Source: Ensifer sp. IC4062
GTDB taxonomy: Bacteria; Pseudomonadota; Alphaproteobacteria; Rhizobiales; Rhizobiaceae
Length of the DNA stretch: 64,000 nt
Direction of reading: 5' to 3'
Assembly (NCBI RefSeq): GCF_020193575.1
Contig: NZ_JADYVD010000020.1
Coordinates: 1-64,000, forward strand
Shown piece after piece: positions 18,683 through 26,408 of this stretch. The notes beneath the pieces are model-generated. The model worked only from the letters and a program-made list of their open reading frames with translations, did not search any database and was not told where the DNA came from. Position 1 is the stretch's first letter, and every line of letters starts with the position of its first letter. Made by a program: the position numbers and the translations under genes.

Positions 18683-19402
18683 TCAGCCGAATTGAAGTTC
18701 CGTCAGGCGGGCTTCCAGTGCGTCGAGATCGGACAAAACAATGTGCGGTCTGTAGGCCTCTTCGGGGGCTTCGCCGCGGTGAACTCTTTCGGCGCGAGCC
18801 ACTTGGACCGTCCACCATCCACGCGCACGTGGGGTCACGAAATCCTTGCGAGGATTATCTGCCACGTAGACGATGCGTGAGGGGGGCACTTCAGCCCACG
18901 CCTCGATTGCCGCAAACGCGCGCGGGTGCGGTTTCCAAAATTCGGCTCCCCAGACATCGGTGTAAATGATGTAGTCGATCATCCGGTCGAGGCCGAGCGC
19001 CTGTACTTTCGCCCTTTGTGTTGCCGACGGGCCATCCGTGACCAGGGCGAGCCGCTGCCCGAGCCGGCGCTGACGAAAGAAGCGCTCAGCATCGGGCGCG
19101 AGTGCGATTGCGGGTTTGTGGCCGCGATAGACGGCCACGAGTTCGCCAACGAGAGCCTCGTCGGCAGCCATGCCGAGTCTGCAAAGTGCCTCGTCGAAGA
19201 TCTTCGTTCTGTGGCCCTCGTTGAAAAGCGCCTCGCAGCGTTCTGCCAGCCCCTGCAGACCGCTTCGACCGGCGTACCAATCGCCGGCGGCCCTGAAGCC
19301 ACTGACGGCGAAGTCCCGCTCAAGATAGAGCGTGTCGTCCAGATCGAATACCAGAACGCCTTCGGTGCCGGTCACTGCTTTACTCTCCATAGACCGCTGC
19401 AT
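18683..19402 (-). CDS. HAD-superfamily phosphatase
   Basis: The product has 239 residues. HAD motifs are visible: the nucleophile in VFDLDDTLY (Asp20, Asp22), VTDGP for motif II, WKPHPRAF with the motif III lysine, and YVADNPRKDF for motif IV. An alpha-helical cap is inserted after motif I. The gene overlaps the upstream ATP-grasp gene by 23 bases, or 11 bases if Met5 is the start. The paired ATP-grasp and HAD genes suggest joint action on a small phosphorylated metabolite used for glycan modification. It is the last gene of the 18683-23670 minus-strand operon. Confidence 0.87.
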   Translation of the reverse strand: MQRSMESKAVTGTEGVLVFDLDDTLYLERDFAVSGFRAAGDWYAGRSGLQGLAERCEALFNEGHRTKIFDEALCRLGMAADEALVGELVAVYRGHKPAIALAPDAERFFRQRRLGQRLALVTDGPSATQRAKVQALGLDRMIDYIIYTDVWGAEFWKPHPRAFAAIEAWAEVPPSRIVYVADNPRKDFVTPRARGWWTVQVARAERVHRGEAPEEAYRPHIVLSDLDALEARLTELQFG

Positions 19403-20351
19403 CGTAGCGCAGCATCAGGACACCCTCACGCCATTGGTCATGCGCGCTGCTCGGCAGGCCCGCGATTTCTTCCAGAAGCCACCGCGCGAAAGTTGCGCCG
19501 GCGCGATCGACCAGCGGGTAGCCGCCGCCGAACCTGGCGTTGATTTCGATAACCTTCGGTCCGCTCCGGCGGTCGGCGATAATCTGAAAGCACAGGACGC
19601 CACGCGCGTCCGACAAGGCGCTGGCAAGCTGGTGGGCGATTTCGGTGAAGCGCGGGTCGCGGACCGTCCTACCCTTTTCTACCTCGCCCGCCCGCACGCT
19701 GAGGCGATGATGCCCGACGGCGGTTTTCAACCGGCCCGTGGCATCGATGAAAGCATTGATCGTGTATTCCGGGCCGTCCAGAAACTCTTGCACGATCATA
19801 GGTTCCTCGACTTCCTGGGGAAGTTCGTCGGGTGTCCGCACGAGGCGGATAAGCCGACTCGCACTTCCGTTACGCGGCTTCATGAAGAGCGGCCATGGCC
19901 ATTCGTCGGGTCGCTCGCACACGTCCTCAAATGTGCTGGTGGCGGGCACCGGCACACCGGCGGCGCCGAGCACGCGCATGGTCTCGGCCTTGTCGCGCGC
20001 GATGTTGATGACTGACGGCGGACTGACGTGGACACGCGCGCCGATTGCCTCGAATTCACCTGCGGCGACTGCAAGTGGCAGCAGTTCCGGATCTATCGTA
20101 GGCACAACGAGCCTCACTTCGTGTCGAGCGGCGATGTCGCGGAGGGTGGCGGCGAAGTCCGGATGATCGACTCTGGGTACCCTGAAGGCCTTGTCGGCGA
20201 CCTGGCAGGCCGCACTCAAATCGGGATCGGCGTCGCAGGCCAGTACTTTAAGGTCGAGGTTGATCTCGAGGGCTGCCCGGCGGAAGCACTCGATCAAGCC
20301 GACGCGTCTGCCGGCGGAGGAAACCAGTATCGCTAGCGATGTGCCCCTCAT
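19380..20351 (-). CDS. ATP-grasp ligase, CarB-like
   Basis: The product has 323 residues. An N-terminal Rossmann-like pre-ATP domain (AILVSSAGRRVGLI) leads to an ATP-grasp core. The core has a phosphate-binding WPLFMKPRNGSASR near 153-166 and the metal-binding EINARFGGGYPL starting at Glu269 (Glu269, Asn271). ATP-grasp enzymes couple ATP hydrolysis to joining a carboxylate with an amine or thiol via an acyl-phosphate. Stand-alone CarB-like members in surface polysaccharide clusters probably attach amino acids or similar groups to sugars, but the substrates here are unknown. The gene lies directly behind the formyltransferase gene with no spacer. Confidence 0.85.
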   Translation of the reverse strand: MRGTSLAILVSSAGRRVGLIECFRRAALEINLDLKVLACDADPDLSAACQVADKAFRVPRVDHPDFAATLRDIAARHEVRLVVPTIDPELLPLAVAAGEFEAIGARVHVSPPSVINIARDKAETMRVLGAAGVPVPATSTFEDVCERPDEWPWPLFMKPRNGSASRLIRLVRTPDELPQEVEEPMIVQEFLDGPEYTINAFIDATGRLKTAVGHHRLSVRAGEVEKGRTVRDPRFTEIAHQLASALSDARGVLCFQIIADRRSGPKVIEINARFGGGYPLVDRAGATFARWLLEEIAGLPSSAHDQWREGVLMLRYDAAVYGE

Positions 20352-21272
20352 CTATGCGCCTCCGCTGAACTTGCTATGAACTGGCGGGCGTTTGCCGGAT
20401 GGTGACGTCCAGGCCGACACCTCGATGCATCGATCGTCGCCACAAAGAACCACGAATCCGTGTTCGGTGTGGGCCTGGACCTGGCCGGGCAGACCGATAT
20501 ATCGCCCGCGGTTGTCGAGTGCCGTGGCCGCGTCTATGCGGACTTTCTCGCCGCTCTGAAAGGTGAAGGCCCCGGGATAGGGTTCGCCGACGGCGCGGAT
20601 CAGGCGCAACACCGACTCCGCCGGGCTGCGCCAGTCGATAAGGCCGTCTTCGGCCGTGCGCTTGGCGCAATAGCTTGCCTGCATATGGTCCTGTTCGGCC
20701 CGGGGCGCGTCTCCGGTCTCGACGAGTGTCACGGCCTGCACCACCATTTCGGCGAGGTTCGCGGTGTGCTTGGCGTAGAGGCTGCGCGCGGTCTCGTCGG
20801 CTGCTACGGCGAACAGGCGCTGCAGCACGATCGGTCCGGAATCCACCCCGTCATCCAACCAGAACAGGGTCGAGCCCGTGGTGTCTTCCTGGCGCAGGAT
20901 CGTCCAGGGAATGACAGCGCGGCCCCTAAGCCGTGGCAGCGCGGCCGGATGAAAGCCGATAGTGCCTTTTGCCGCAATATCGCGAAATGGCTGCTTGCAG
21001 ATCTGCGACCAGCCGATCACAAGTGTCAGGTCGGGCGCCACCGCCGCCATCGCCGCGAGGGTCTCAGCCGCGTTGATATTGGTCGTGTAATGAACCGCAC
21101 TGCCGGCGCCGCGCGCCGGGCCGGAAATGTCGACGAAATCAGAATGCCTAGCCGCCGCTTCGGGCGGGAGGGTTATGGTCAGTGATGGCGCGCGACCGGC
21201 CCGGATGAGGGCATCGAGAGCGATACTGGAGCCTTCGACGGCGCCAACGAAAACAGTACGCATGTTCTCCAT
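20352..21272 (-). CDS. Formyltransferase of the sugar/PseJ-like type
   Basis: The product has 306 residues from the ATG at 21272 (GAGGCG upstream). A long frame extends to 21737 but overlaps two other genes and is not coding. The fold matches methionyl-tRNA formyltransferase, with GFHPAALPRLRGRAVIPW holding the catalytic His108 and Asp144 in LDDGVDSGPI. The catalytic Asn of tRNA-type enzymes is Gly106 here, a change seen in formyltransferases acting on nucleotide sugars or other small amines. A C-terminal OB-like domain follows. The likely reaction is N10-formyl-THF-dependent N-formylation of an amino sugar. It is in an operon with GtrA and GtrB-like genes, reminiscent of ArnA/ArnC logic. Confidence 0.82.
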   Translation of the reverse strand: MENMRTVFVGAVEGSSIALDALIRAGRAPSLTITLPPEAAARHSDFVDISGPARGAGSAVHYTTNINAAETLAAMAAVAPDLTLVIGWSQICKQPFRDIAAKGTIGFHPAALPRLRGRAVIPWTILRQEDTTGSTLFWLDDGVDSGPIVLQRLFAVAADETARSLYAKHTANLAEMVVQAVTLVETGDAPRAEQDHMQASYCAKRTAEDGLIDWRSPAESVLRLIRAVGEPYPGAFTFQSGEKVRIDAATALDNRGRYIGLPGQVQAHTEHGFVVLCGDDRCIEVSAWTSPSGKRPPVHSKFSGGA

Positions 21273-21280
21273 GTTGCGCC

Positions 21281-21685
21281 TCAGGTGCGAAAGACCCATA
21301 GACGGGCCATGAGGTAATTCCAGATGAAGACCAGCGGAACGCTCAGTATCTTGGCGATCACCGCCGGCATGATCATCACGAACAGCGCGACAAGACAGGT
21401 CGAGATGAGCAGCCCCGCCAGTGTCGAAGCAACGAATTTCAGCGCCAGAACGGGACTCCCGCGCGCGCCGAATGTCCAGGATCGGTTGAGAAGATAACTC
21501 ACCAGTATGCCGCACGAGTAGGAGAAGAGATTGGCAAGCGCGGGCAATGCACCGATTGTCACGAGGGCGGTGAAGAGGACGAAGTCCAAGGCGGTCGTTA
21601 CCGCTCCGACGACGGCGAACCGTGTCACGGTTCCGAGGCTTCCCTGTACTCCGGCGCGCTTGTTGGTGGGCGGGTACTGCATCAA
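21281..21685 (-). CDS. GtrA-family membrane protein, lipid-linked sugar flippase candidate
   Basis: This 134-residue protein has four hydrophobic helices: FAVVGAVTTALDFVLF, FSYSCGILVSYLLNRSW, an ALKFVASTLAGLL helix and VPLVFIWNYLMARLWVF. The motif SYLLNRSWTF is characteristic of GtrA. The family moves polyprenyl-phosphate monosaccharides across the inner membrane. Its start overlaps the end of the GtrB-like gene by 4 bases, the classic gtrB-gtrA arrangement, and the formyltransferase follows after 8 bases. Confidence 0.92.
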   Translation of the reverse strand: MMQYPPTNKRAGVQGSLGTVTRFAVVGAVTTALDFVLFTALVTIGALPALANLFSYSCGILVSYLLNRSWTFGARGSPVLALKFVASTLAGLLISTCLVALFVMIMPAVIAKILSVPLVFIWNYLMARLWVFRT

Positions 21686-22671
21686 GGCGAACCCAATTTC
21701 GTTGCGACCAGGTCACGATTGAAGCGGACCTCGCCATTGAGGGTTGCCTCGATGATCGGCGTTGGCCGCCGCTTCGACTGCATGAAGATACGGCCGAGAT
21801 ATTCGCCGATGATTCCGAGAAAGACGGCGTTCAACGTGATCGAAAGCAGGATCAGGATGGTTGTCGTGGCGAAACCGGCTGGCCAATCCTGTCCAAAGAC
21901 CAGTTTGCCGATCACGTAGCCCATGAGTAGCAGAAAGGTCGCGGTTCCCATGATGAGGCTTGCCATCGACGCGATCCTGAGCGGTGTCAGCGAATGGTTG
22001 AGAATGCCGTCGACCGCCAGCGACAGCATGGCTTTGATCGGGAATTTGCTCTCGCCTGCGATCCGCGCCTGGCGGTCATATTCGAAGCCGATCTGGGAAA
22101 AGCCCATCGCGCTGATAAGACCGCGCAGATAGGGGGACGTGTCGTCGACCTGGCGTAATTCATCCAGAATGCGGCGATCGACGAGGCGGAACTCGCCAGC
22201 ATTGAGAGGAAGATCGTCCTCGCTCAACGCATTGATGAACCAGTAGAAGGCGCGGCGCATGAAAGCGGTTAACGCGTCATCCTTTAGTGAGCGCCGGATG
22301 CCATAGACCACTTGATGGCCCTGTCGCCAGAGCGCGAGCATATCGGGAATGAGGTGTGGCGGATCCTGCAGGTCGCAGTCGATCTGCACCGAACAATCGC
22401 CAGTCGCCGCCTTGTAGCCCACCAGGAGTGACCGTTGGTAGCCGATGTTGCGGCTGAACCGGATGACGCGAACGCGGGGATCGTCGCGCGCGATCTCCTG
22501 GAGGAGCTCGAAGGTGCGGTCGGTCGAATGATTGTCCGTGAAGATAATCTCGTAGTCGTAGCCCGGGAGCTCGCGAAACGCGTCGACGATGGCCGCATAG
22601 CAGCGCCCCACGTTCGTCTCTTCGTTGTATGCCGGCACCAGCACCGAAACCCTTGTCTTCATGTCGCTCAC
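21682..22671 (-). CDS. GT2 polyprenyl-phosphate glycosyltransferase, GtrB/ArnC-like
   Basis: The 329-residue product has a GT-A domain with VLVPAYNEE at 10-18 and the metal-binding DCDLQDPP at 98-105. The acidic ESKFPI patch follows, and two C-terminal membrane helices lie near 235-295. Such enzymes transfer one sugar from a nucleotide donor to undecaprenyl phosphate on the cytoplasmic side. With the overlapping GtrA gene it forms a lipid-sugar synthesis and flipping pair. A periplasmic GT-C enzyme (28729-30345 or 40937-42475) could then use the donor. The presence of a formyltransferase suggests that the sugar carries an amine. Confidence 0.92.
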   Translation of the reverse strand: MSDMKTRVSVLVPAYNEETNVGRCYAAIVDAFRELPGYDYEIIFTDNHSTDRTFELLQEIARDDPRVRVIRFSRNIGYQRSLLVGYKAATGDCSVQIDCDLQDPPHLIPDMLALWRQGHQVVYGIRRSLKDDALTAFMRRAFYWFINALSEDDLPLNAGEFRLVDRRILDELRQVDDTSPYLRGLISAMGFSQIGFEYDRQARIAGESKFPIKAMLSLAVDGILNHSLTPLRIASMASLIMGTATFLLLMGYVIGKLVFGQDWPAGFATTTILILLSITLNAVFLGIIGEYLGRIFMQSKRRPTPIIEATLNGEVRFNRDLVATKLGSP

Positions 22672-22692
22672 TGTCGCACTCCAGTCCTGTTA

Positions 22693-23670
22693 TTACGCGC
22701 GGTGTTCGACCTTGCGGGGCGAGACGCCGGAGCAAGTGTGTTCTCGGTACCATGCAACGGTTCGCGCGACGCCTTCCGCGAGCGGAACGCGCGCCTGCCA
22801 CCCGATGAGTTCGCGTGCCTTATCCGCCGAGCCCCTGAGGTCTGCGATGCCGGACGAATGACCGTCGGCGCCATATTCGATCAGACGAGGATCGGCACCT
22901 GTTTGTTCGACGACCATCTGCGCCACTTCACGCATCGTGGGTGCGATGGTGCTCGCGATGTTGACGATCGTTGCCCCCAGCATCCGGGCTTCCCCCAACC
23001 CGAGGAGCGCATCGATAACGTCGTCAATGTAGAGCAGATCACGCCGATCCCGCGGGTGACGTACGATCGAAGATTCCCCGGCAAGGCATCGACGGATCAG
23101 CGACGGCATCAAGTAATCGGTCGCCTGGGTTGGCCCGTAGACAAGCGCAAGGCGCGCGGTGACGACGGGAAACGGCAGCCGCGCCTGCAGTCCGCCAACC
23201 ATGTGCGTCGCGGCGGCGAGTTCGGCGCCGTAGGTGGTAACAGGCGCCTCGCGGCTTGTTTCCAGGTAAGGGGCAGGCGCCAGTCCGTATTCGGCAAGCG
23301 AACCGGAGCGGATAAGAAGCGCAGGCGGACGGGGTGTCGTTGCGGCAGCGCCGAGCAGGCTGACGAGCGTCTGCAGATCCTCGCGCACGCCCTCAGCGGC
23401 ATCGGCGAAGTCGGGACTTTCGCGCCGGCGCGGACGAGCCGCCAGATGAAAAATGCGGTCCGGTTGTACCTCCGACAGGCAATGCTTCAGAGCTGCTTCG
23501 GACTGAAGATCGAAGCCGTGGCGGACGACATTGTCGGCAAGCGGCCGCAGCCGCTCGTCGTCCGAGCCCGGACGTAGCACGACATGCACCTCGTGGCCGG
23601 CCGCAAGGCAGGCCTTCGCGAGGTGGGCACCAATGAATCCTGCGCCACCGGTAATCAAGATACGCGACAT
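22693..23670 (-). CDS. Extended SDR NAD-dependent epimerase/dehydratase lacking the catalytic lysine
   Basis: The product has 325 residues with the NAD site TGGAGFIG at 7-14, a conserved FHLAARP strand and DRRDLLYIDDV in the C-terminal part. The usual Y-x-x-x-K pair is broken: Tyr147 in TTYGAEL is followed by Leu151 where Lys is expected. It may have lost redox chemistry, use another residue, or act as a reductase of relaxed type. It is the first gene of the 18683-23670 operon and lies next to the CDP-dideoxyhexose genes, so a role in finishing (4-keto reduction) a CDP-sugar is possible. Its true substrate is unknown. Confidence 0.85.
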   Translation of the reverse strand: MSRILITGGAGFIGAHLAKACLAAGHEVHVVLRPGSDDERLRPLADNVVRHGFDLQSEAALKHCLSEVQPDRIFHLAARPRRRESPDFADAAEGVREDLQTLVSLLGAAATTPRPPALLIRSGSLAEYGLAPAPYLETSREAPVTTYGAELAAATHMVGGLQARLPFPVVTARLALVYGPTQATDYLMPSLIRRCLAGESSIVRHPRDRRDLLYIDDVIDALLGLGEARMLGATIVNIASTIAPTMREVAQMVVEQTGADPRLIEYGADGHSSGIADLRGSADKARELIGWQARVPLAEGVARTVAWYREHTCSGVSPRKVEHRA

Positions 23671-23691
23671 CTTGTCAGCCCGCTTATGCCT

Positions 23692-23796
23692 GGATCATTT
23701 CAGGGTGTCATTGAAACCCTGAAATGATCCAACGCTTTGAAATGACGCAATTCCGCACGGAAAACCGTTACACACTTTTCCTGGAATTGCTGTAGC
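23692..23796. repeat. Dispersed intergenic repeat with perfect 15-base hairpin
   Basis: Positions 23692-23706 and 23716-23730 are exact inverted arms around a 9-base loop. The following 23731-23796 contains, in reverse orientation, the CAATTCCAGGAAAAGTG and GGTTTTCC blocks related to the left part of the repeat at 11688. It lies between the C-methyltransferase and SDR genes, both on the minus strand, and may end the upstream transcript. Confidence 0.7.
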
Positions 23797-23888
23797 TCTC
23801 CGCCGTCCGTCTTGCGGGCGGCGGAGAGGGCGTTCATGTCGGTCGTCGCCGCGTAACCGCGTTGCGGTGCGGGAGGCGACGCCGTCGC

Positions 23889-25115
23889 TCAGCTGACGAG
23901 GACCGGCCGTGGCAGCGGTACGAGGAACCGCCCCCCGCGGGCCGCGAAATCGCTCTGTTGCGAACGGATTTCATCGAAGAAATTCCAGGCCAGCACGAGC
24001 AGCACCGCGGGCTTGTCCTCTTGCTCCAGTGCCTCCGGCGACCGGATGGGAATCTTCATGCCCGGCGAATAGAGCCCTTGCTTCAAGGTGTTGCGATCTA
24101 CGAGATAATCGAGCAGCTCGGGTCCGATCTTGAAGTAGTTGAGCAGCGTGTTGCCCTTCGCCGGAGCTCCGTACCCGGCGACTGCAACGCCGTCAGACTT
24201 CAGTTGCTCCAGCATAGCGATCAGGTCGCGCCGGATTTCTTCCACGCGCGTGGAAAAAGCCTCGTAGGTTTCGGCCGACTGCATGCCGGCGTCACGTTCT
24301 TCGGCGAGCATCTCCTTGACGATGGAGGCCACCACAGGAGCGCCAGCCGTCCGTTTGAGAAAGACGCGCATAGAGCCGCCATGGACGCCAAGCCGCTGCA
24401 CATCCGTCACCGTCAGCCCGAAGAACTCTCCGAGCCGGACCAGCGACAGCAGGCTGAACTCCGAAACGTGTTCGTGATAGATCGTGTCGAATTCGTTGTT
24501 GTCGAGAAGGTTCTTCGCCCAGGGTACCTCGATCACGAAAACGCCGTCGTCGGCAAGCCAACGAACCACGCCCGCCATGAAGTCGTGGAGGTCGCCGATG
24601 TGATTGAAGGTGTTGGTGGTTACGATGGCCTTTGCGGGTCCGCGTTTCTCGACAAGCGTTGGAGCCGCCGCCGCAGTGAAATATCCGACCTCGACGTCGA
24701 CGCCTCGGGAACGGGCGATCTCCGCAAGATTGGCAGCCGGATCGACGCCGACGGTTCGGCAGCCGATCTTGTTGCAGGCCGAGAGCAAAAGGCCGTCATT
24801 GCAGCCGATGTCTACGATCAGTCCGTCGCTGGCTTCGTTCTTGAGCACTTCGGCGAGCCCGGCGAAGTGGCTGTGCATCGAGGTCGCTGCGGAGGGCACG
24901 TAGAGATAGTGCTCGAAGAAACCCTCCGGAACCTGGTCGGAGACCTGGATCAGCCCGCATTCGAGACAGACCTGTGTATCCAAGGGATATACAGGTTGCT
25001 GTTCCTTGATGTCCTCCGGCCGAACGAAACTGTTGGCCGGCGGATGGTCGCCCATGCGGAGGAACGTGTAGGGCGTGGCAGCGAGGCATGCACGGCACTG
25101 GGTGAGAAGGGCCAT
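23889..25115 (-). CDS. SAM-dependent sugar C-methyltransferase, TylC3/NovU family
   Basis: The product has 408 residues from the ATG at 25115 (GGGAG upstream). Three parts are visible: an N-terminal zinc site with Cys7, Cys10, Cys50 and Cys53 (CRAC and CLEC); a SAM-binding domain with VDIGCNDGLLL at 101-111; and a C-terminal Rossmann-like domain with AVAGYGAPAKGNTLL. The catalytic stretch DTIYHEHVSEFS at 209-220 matches the Tyr/His/Glu set of TylC3, which methylates the carbon next to a 4-keto group of a nucleotide deoxy sugar. It starts 2 bases after the RfbH gene ends. The likely product is a CDP-linked branched-chain (3-C-methyl) dideoxyhexose. Confidence 0.9.
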   Translation of the reverse strand: MALLTQCRACLAATPYTFLRMGDHPPANSFVRPEDIKEQQPVYPLDTQVCLECGLIQVSDQVPEGFFEHYLYVPSAATSMHSHFAGLAEVLKNEASDGLIVDIGCNDGLLLSACNKIGCRTVGVDPAANLAEIARSRGVDVEVGYFTAAAAPTLVEKRGPAKAIVTTNTFNHIGDLHDFMAGVVRWLADDGVFVIEVPWAKNLLDNNEFDTIYHEHVSEFSLLSLVRLGEFFGLTVTDVQRLGVHGGSMRVFLKRTAGAPVVASIVKEMLAEERDAGMQSAETYEAFSTRVEEIRRDLIAMLEQLKSDGVAVAGYGAPAKGNTLLNYFKIGPELLDYLVDRNTLKQGLYSPGMKIPIRSPEALEQEDKPAVLLVLAWNFFDEIRSQQSDFAARGGRFLVPLPRPVLVS

Positions 25116-25117
25116 CG

Positions 25118-26371
25118 TCAAACTCCCGTGGCTTTTGCTGCGATAGGGGACTCAAAGGCTTGTCGTGCCGTGGATCGCGTGGCTGGGAGGCTCTTGACGA
25201 ACGCTCGGAACGAATTGTGTATGTGATCGAGCTGCTCTTGCGTGAGGCCGTGGTGGCACGCGAGCAATATGCCGCCGCGCGTGACATCATCAGCAACAGG
25301 GTATCCGGTCTCGGCAGTGCGGCATTTCACGCTCTTCATCGCTGGCTGGCGCAGAATGTTGCCGGTGAAGACCGGGCGCGTCTGAATGTCCCGGCGTTCC
25401 AGGAAAATCTGCATGTCGCGTCTTGTGAAAGGCGCATCGGGCCGGATCGTGAGCGGAAATGCAAGCCAGCCCGTCTTTGAACCGGGCAGTTGCCGTGGCA
25501 GCAGGAACCAGTCCTCGTACTCTTCAAAGAAGCCAAACTGCGCCGCGAAGTTGCGTTCCCGCGCGGCAATATTCTCCTTGAGCCTGTTGAGCTGCACGAG
25601 GCCGAAGGCGGCGCCGAGTTCGGACGGTTCCAGATTGAAGCCGAGCATCTCGAAAACGAATTTCGCATCATAGGAGATGCCATCAAGATCGATGTTGAAG
25701 CGGTTTTCGATGAGTTCGGAATCGACGAAGAGCGAGGAGGTGCGCCCCCACGAGCGCAGCAGCCGCGCACGGCGCGCCAGTTCGTCGTCGTTCACGCAGA
25801 GCATGCCGCCGTTTCCGGCTGCGGTGATCACATGCGAGCCGTAAAAGCTGGTCGTGCTCACCTCCGAGCGTTTGCCGGTGCTCGTACCATGAAGCGTTGC
25901 GCCGAGCGTGTCGCAACTGTCCTCGATCACGACCAGGCCGTGCGCGTCGGCAATCGAGCGGATGCGATCCCAGTCCGGAAGGTTGCCGATCAAGGAGGGT
26001 ATCATCAGCGCGCGGGTTTGCGGCGAGATCATCCGCTCGATGAGGTCGACATCGATGTTGTAGGTGGCTTCAGCCGCATCGACGAGGACCGGTACCAGTC
26101 CCGCCCTTACGATCGGCGCGATGGTCGTCGCGAAGGTCAGCGCAGGCGTAATGACCTCGGCGCCCTTCGGAAGATTCAACATTTCGATAGCGATGTAGTT
26201 GGCGGAGGATCCGGAGTTGACCATGATGCCGTGTCGCTTGCCGAAGTGCGCCGCGACGCGCTCCTCCATTTCCCTCACCGCCTGACCCATTTGGGTCGAT
26301 CTGCGCATGGTGCCGACGACGGCTGCGATCTCGTCCTCGCCGTAAACGGACTGCCCATAGTTAACACGCAT
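25118..26371 (-). CDS. rfbH: RfbH-like CDP-4-keto-6-deoxyglucose 3-dehydrase, PLP-fold
   Basis: The product has 417 residues from the ATG at 26371 (GGGGAG site). An in-frame TTG at 26446 would overlap RfbG. It has the fold of DegT/DnrJ aminotransferases, with SGSSAN for phosphate binding and EDSCD for the pyridine nitrogen. The Schiff-base lysine is replaced by His180 in FYGSHVITAAGNGG. That His is the hallmark of E1-type dehydrases (DdhC/AscC/RfbH, and ColD), which use PMP to remove the C3 hydroxyl. The iron-sulfur Cys set of DdhC cannot be confirmed by eye. The E3 reductase partner is not in the window. Confidence 0.87.
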   Translation of the reverse strand: MRVNYGQSVYGEDEIAAVVGTMRRSTQMGQAVREMEERVAAHFGKRHGIMVNSGSSANYIAIEMLNLPKGAEVITPALTFATTIAPIVRAGLVPVLVDAAEATYNIDVDLIERMISPQTRALMIPSLIGNLPDWDRIRSIADAHGLVVIEDSCDTLGATLHGTSTGKRSEVSTTSFYGSHVITAAGNGGMLCVNDDELARRARLLRSWGRTSSLFVDSELIENRFNIDLDGISYDAKFVFEMLGFNLEPSELGAAFGLVQLNRLKENIAARERNFAAQFGFFEEYEDWFLLPRQLPGSKTGWLAFPLTIRPDAPFTRRDMQIFLERRDIQTRPVFTGNILRQPAMKSVKCRTAETGYPVADDVTRGGILLACHHGLTQEQLDHIHNSFRAFVKSLPATRSTARQAFESPIAAKATGV

Positions 26372-26408
26372 TTCACGCTCCCCATCTACGGTTCGTCGGG
26401 CGCCAGAC

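Noticed and set aside
21273-21737. N-terminal extension of the formyltransferase frame
   Set aside because: It overlaps GtrA and the GtrB end, and the conserved domain begins at the ATG at 21272 with a ribosome site.
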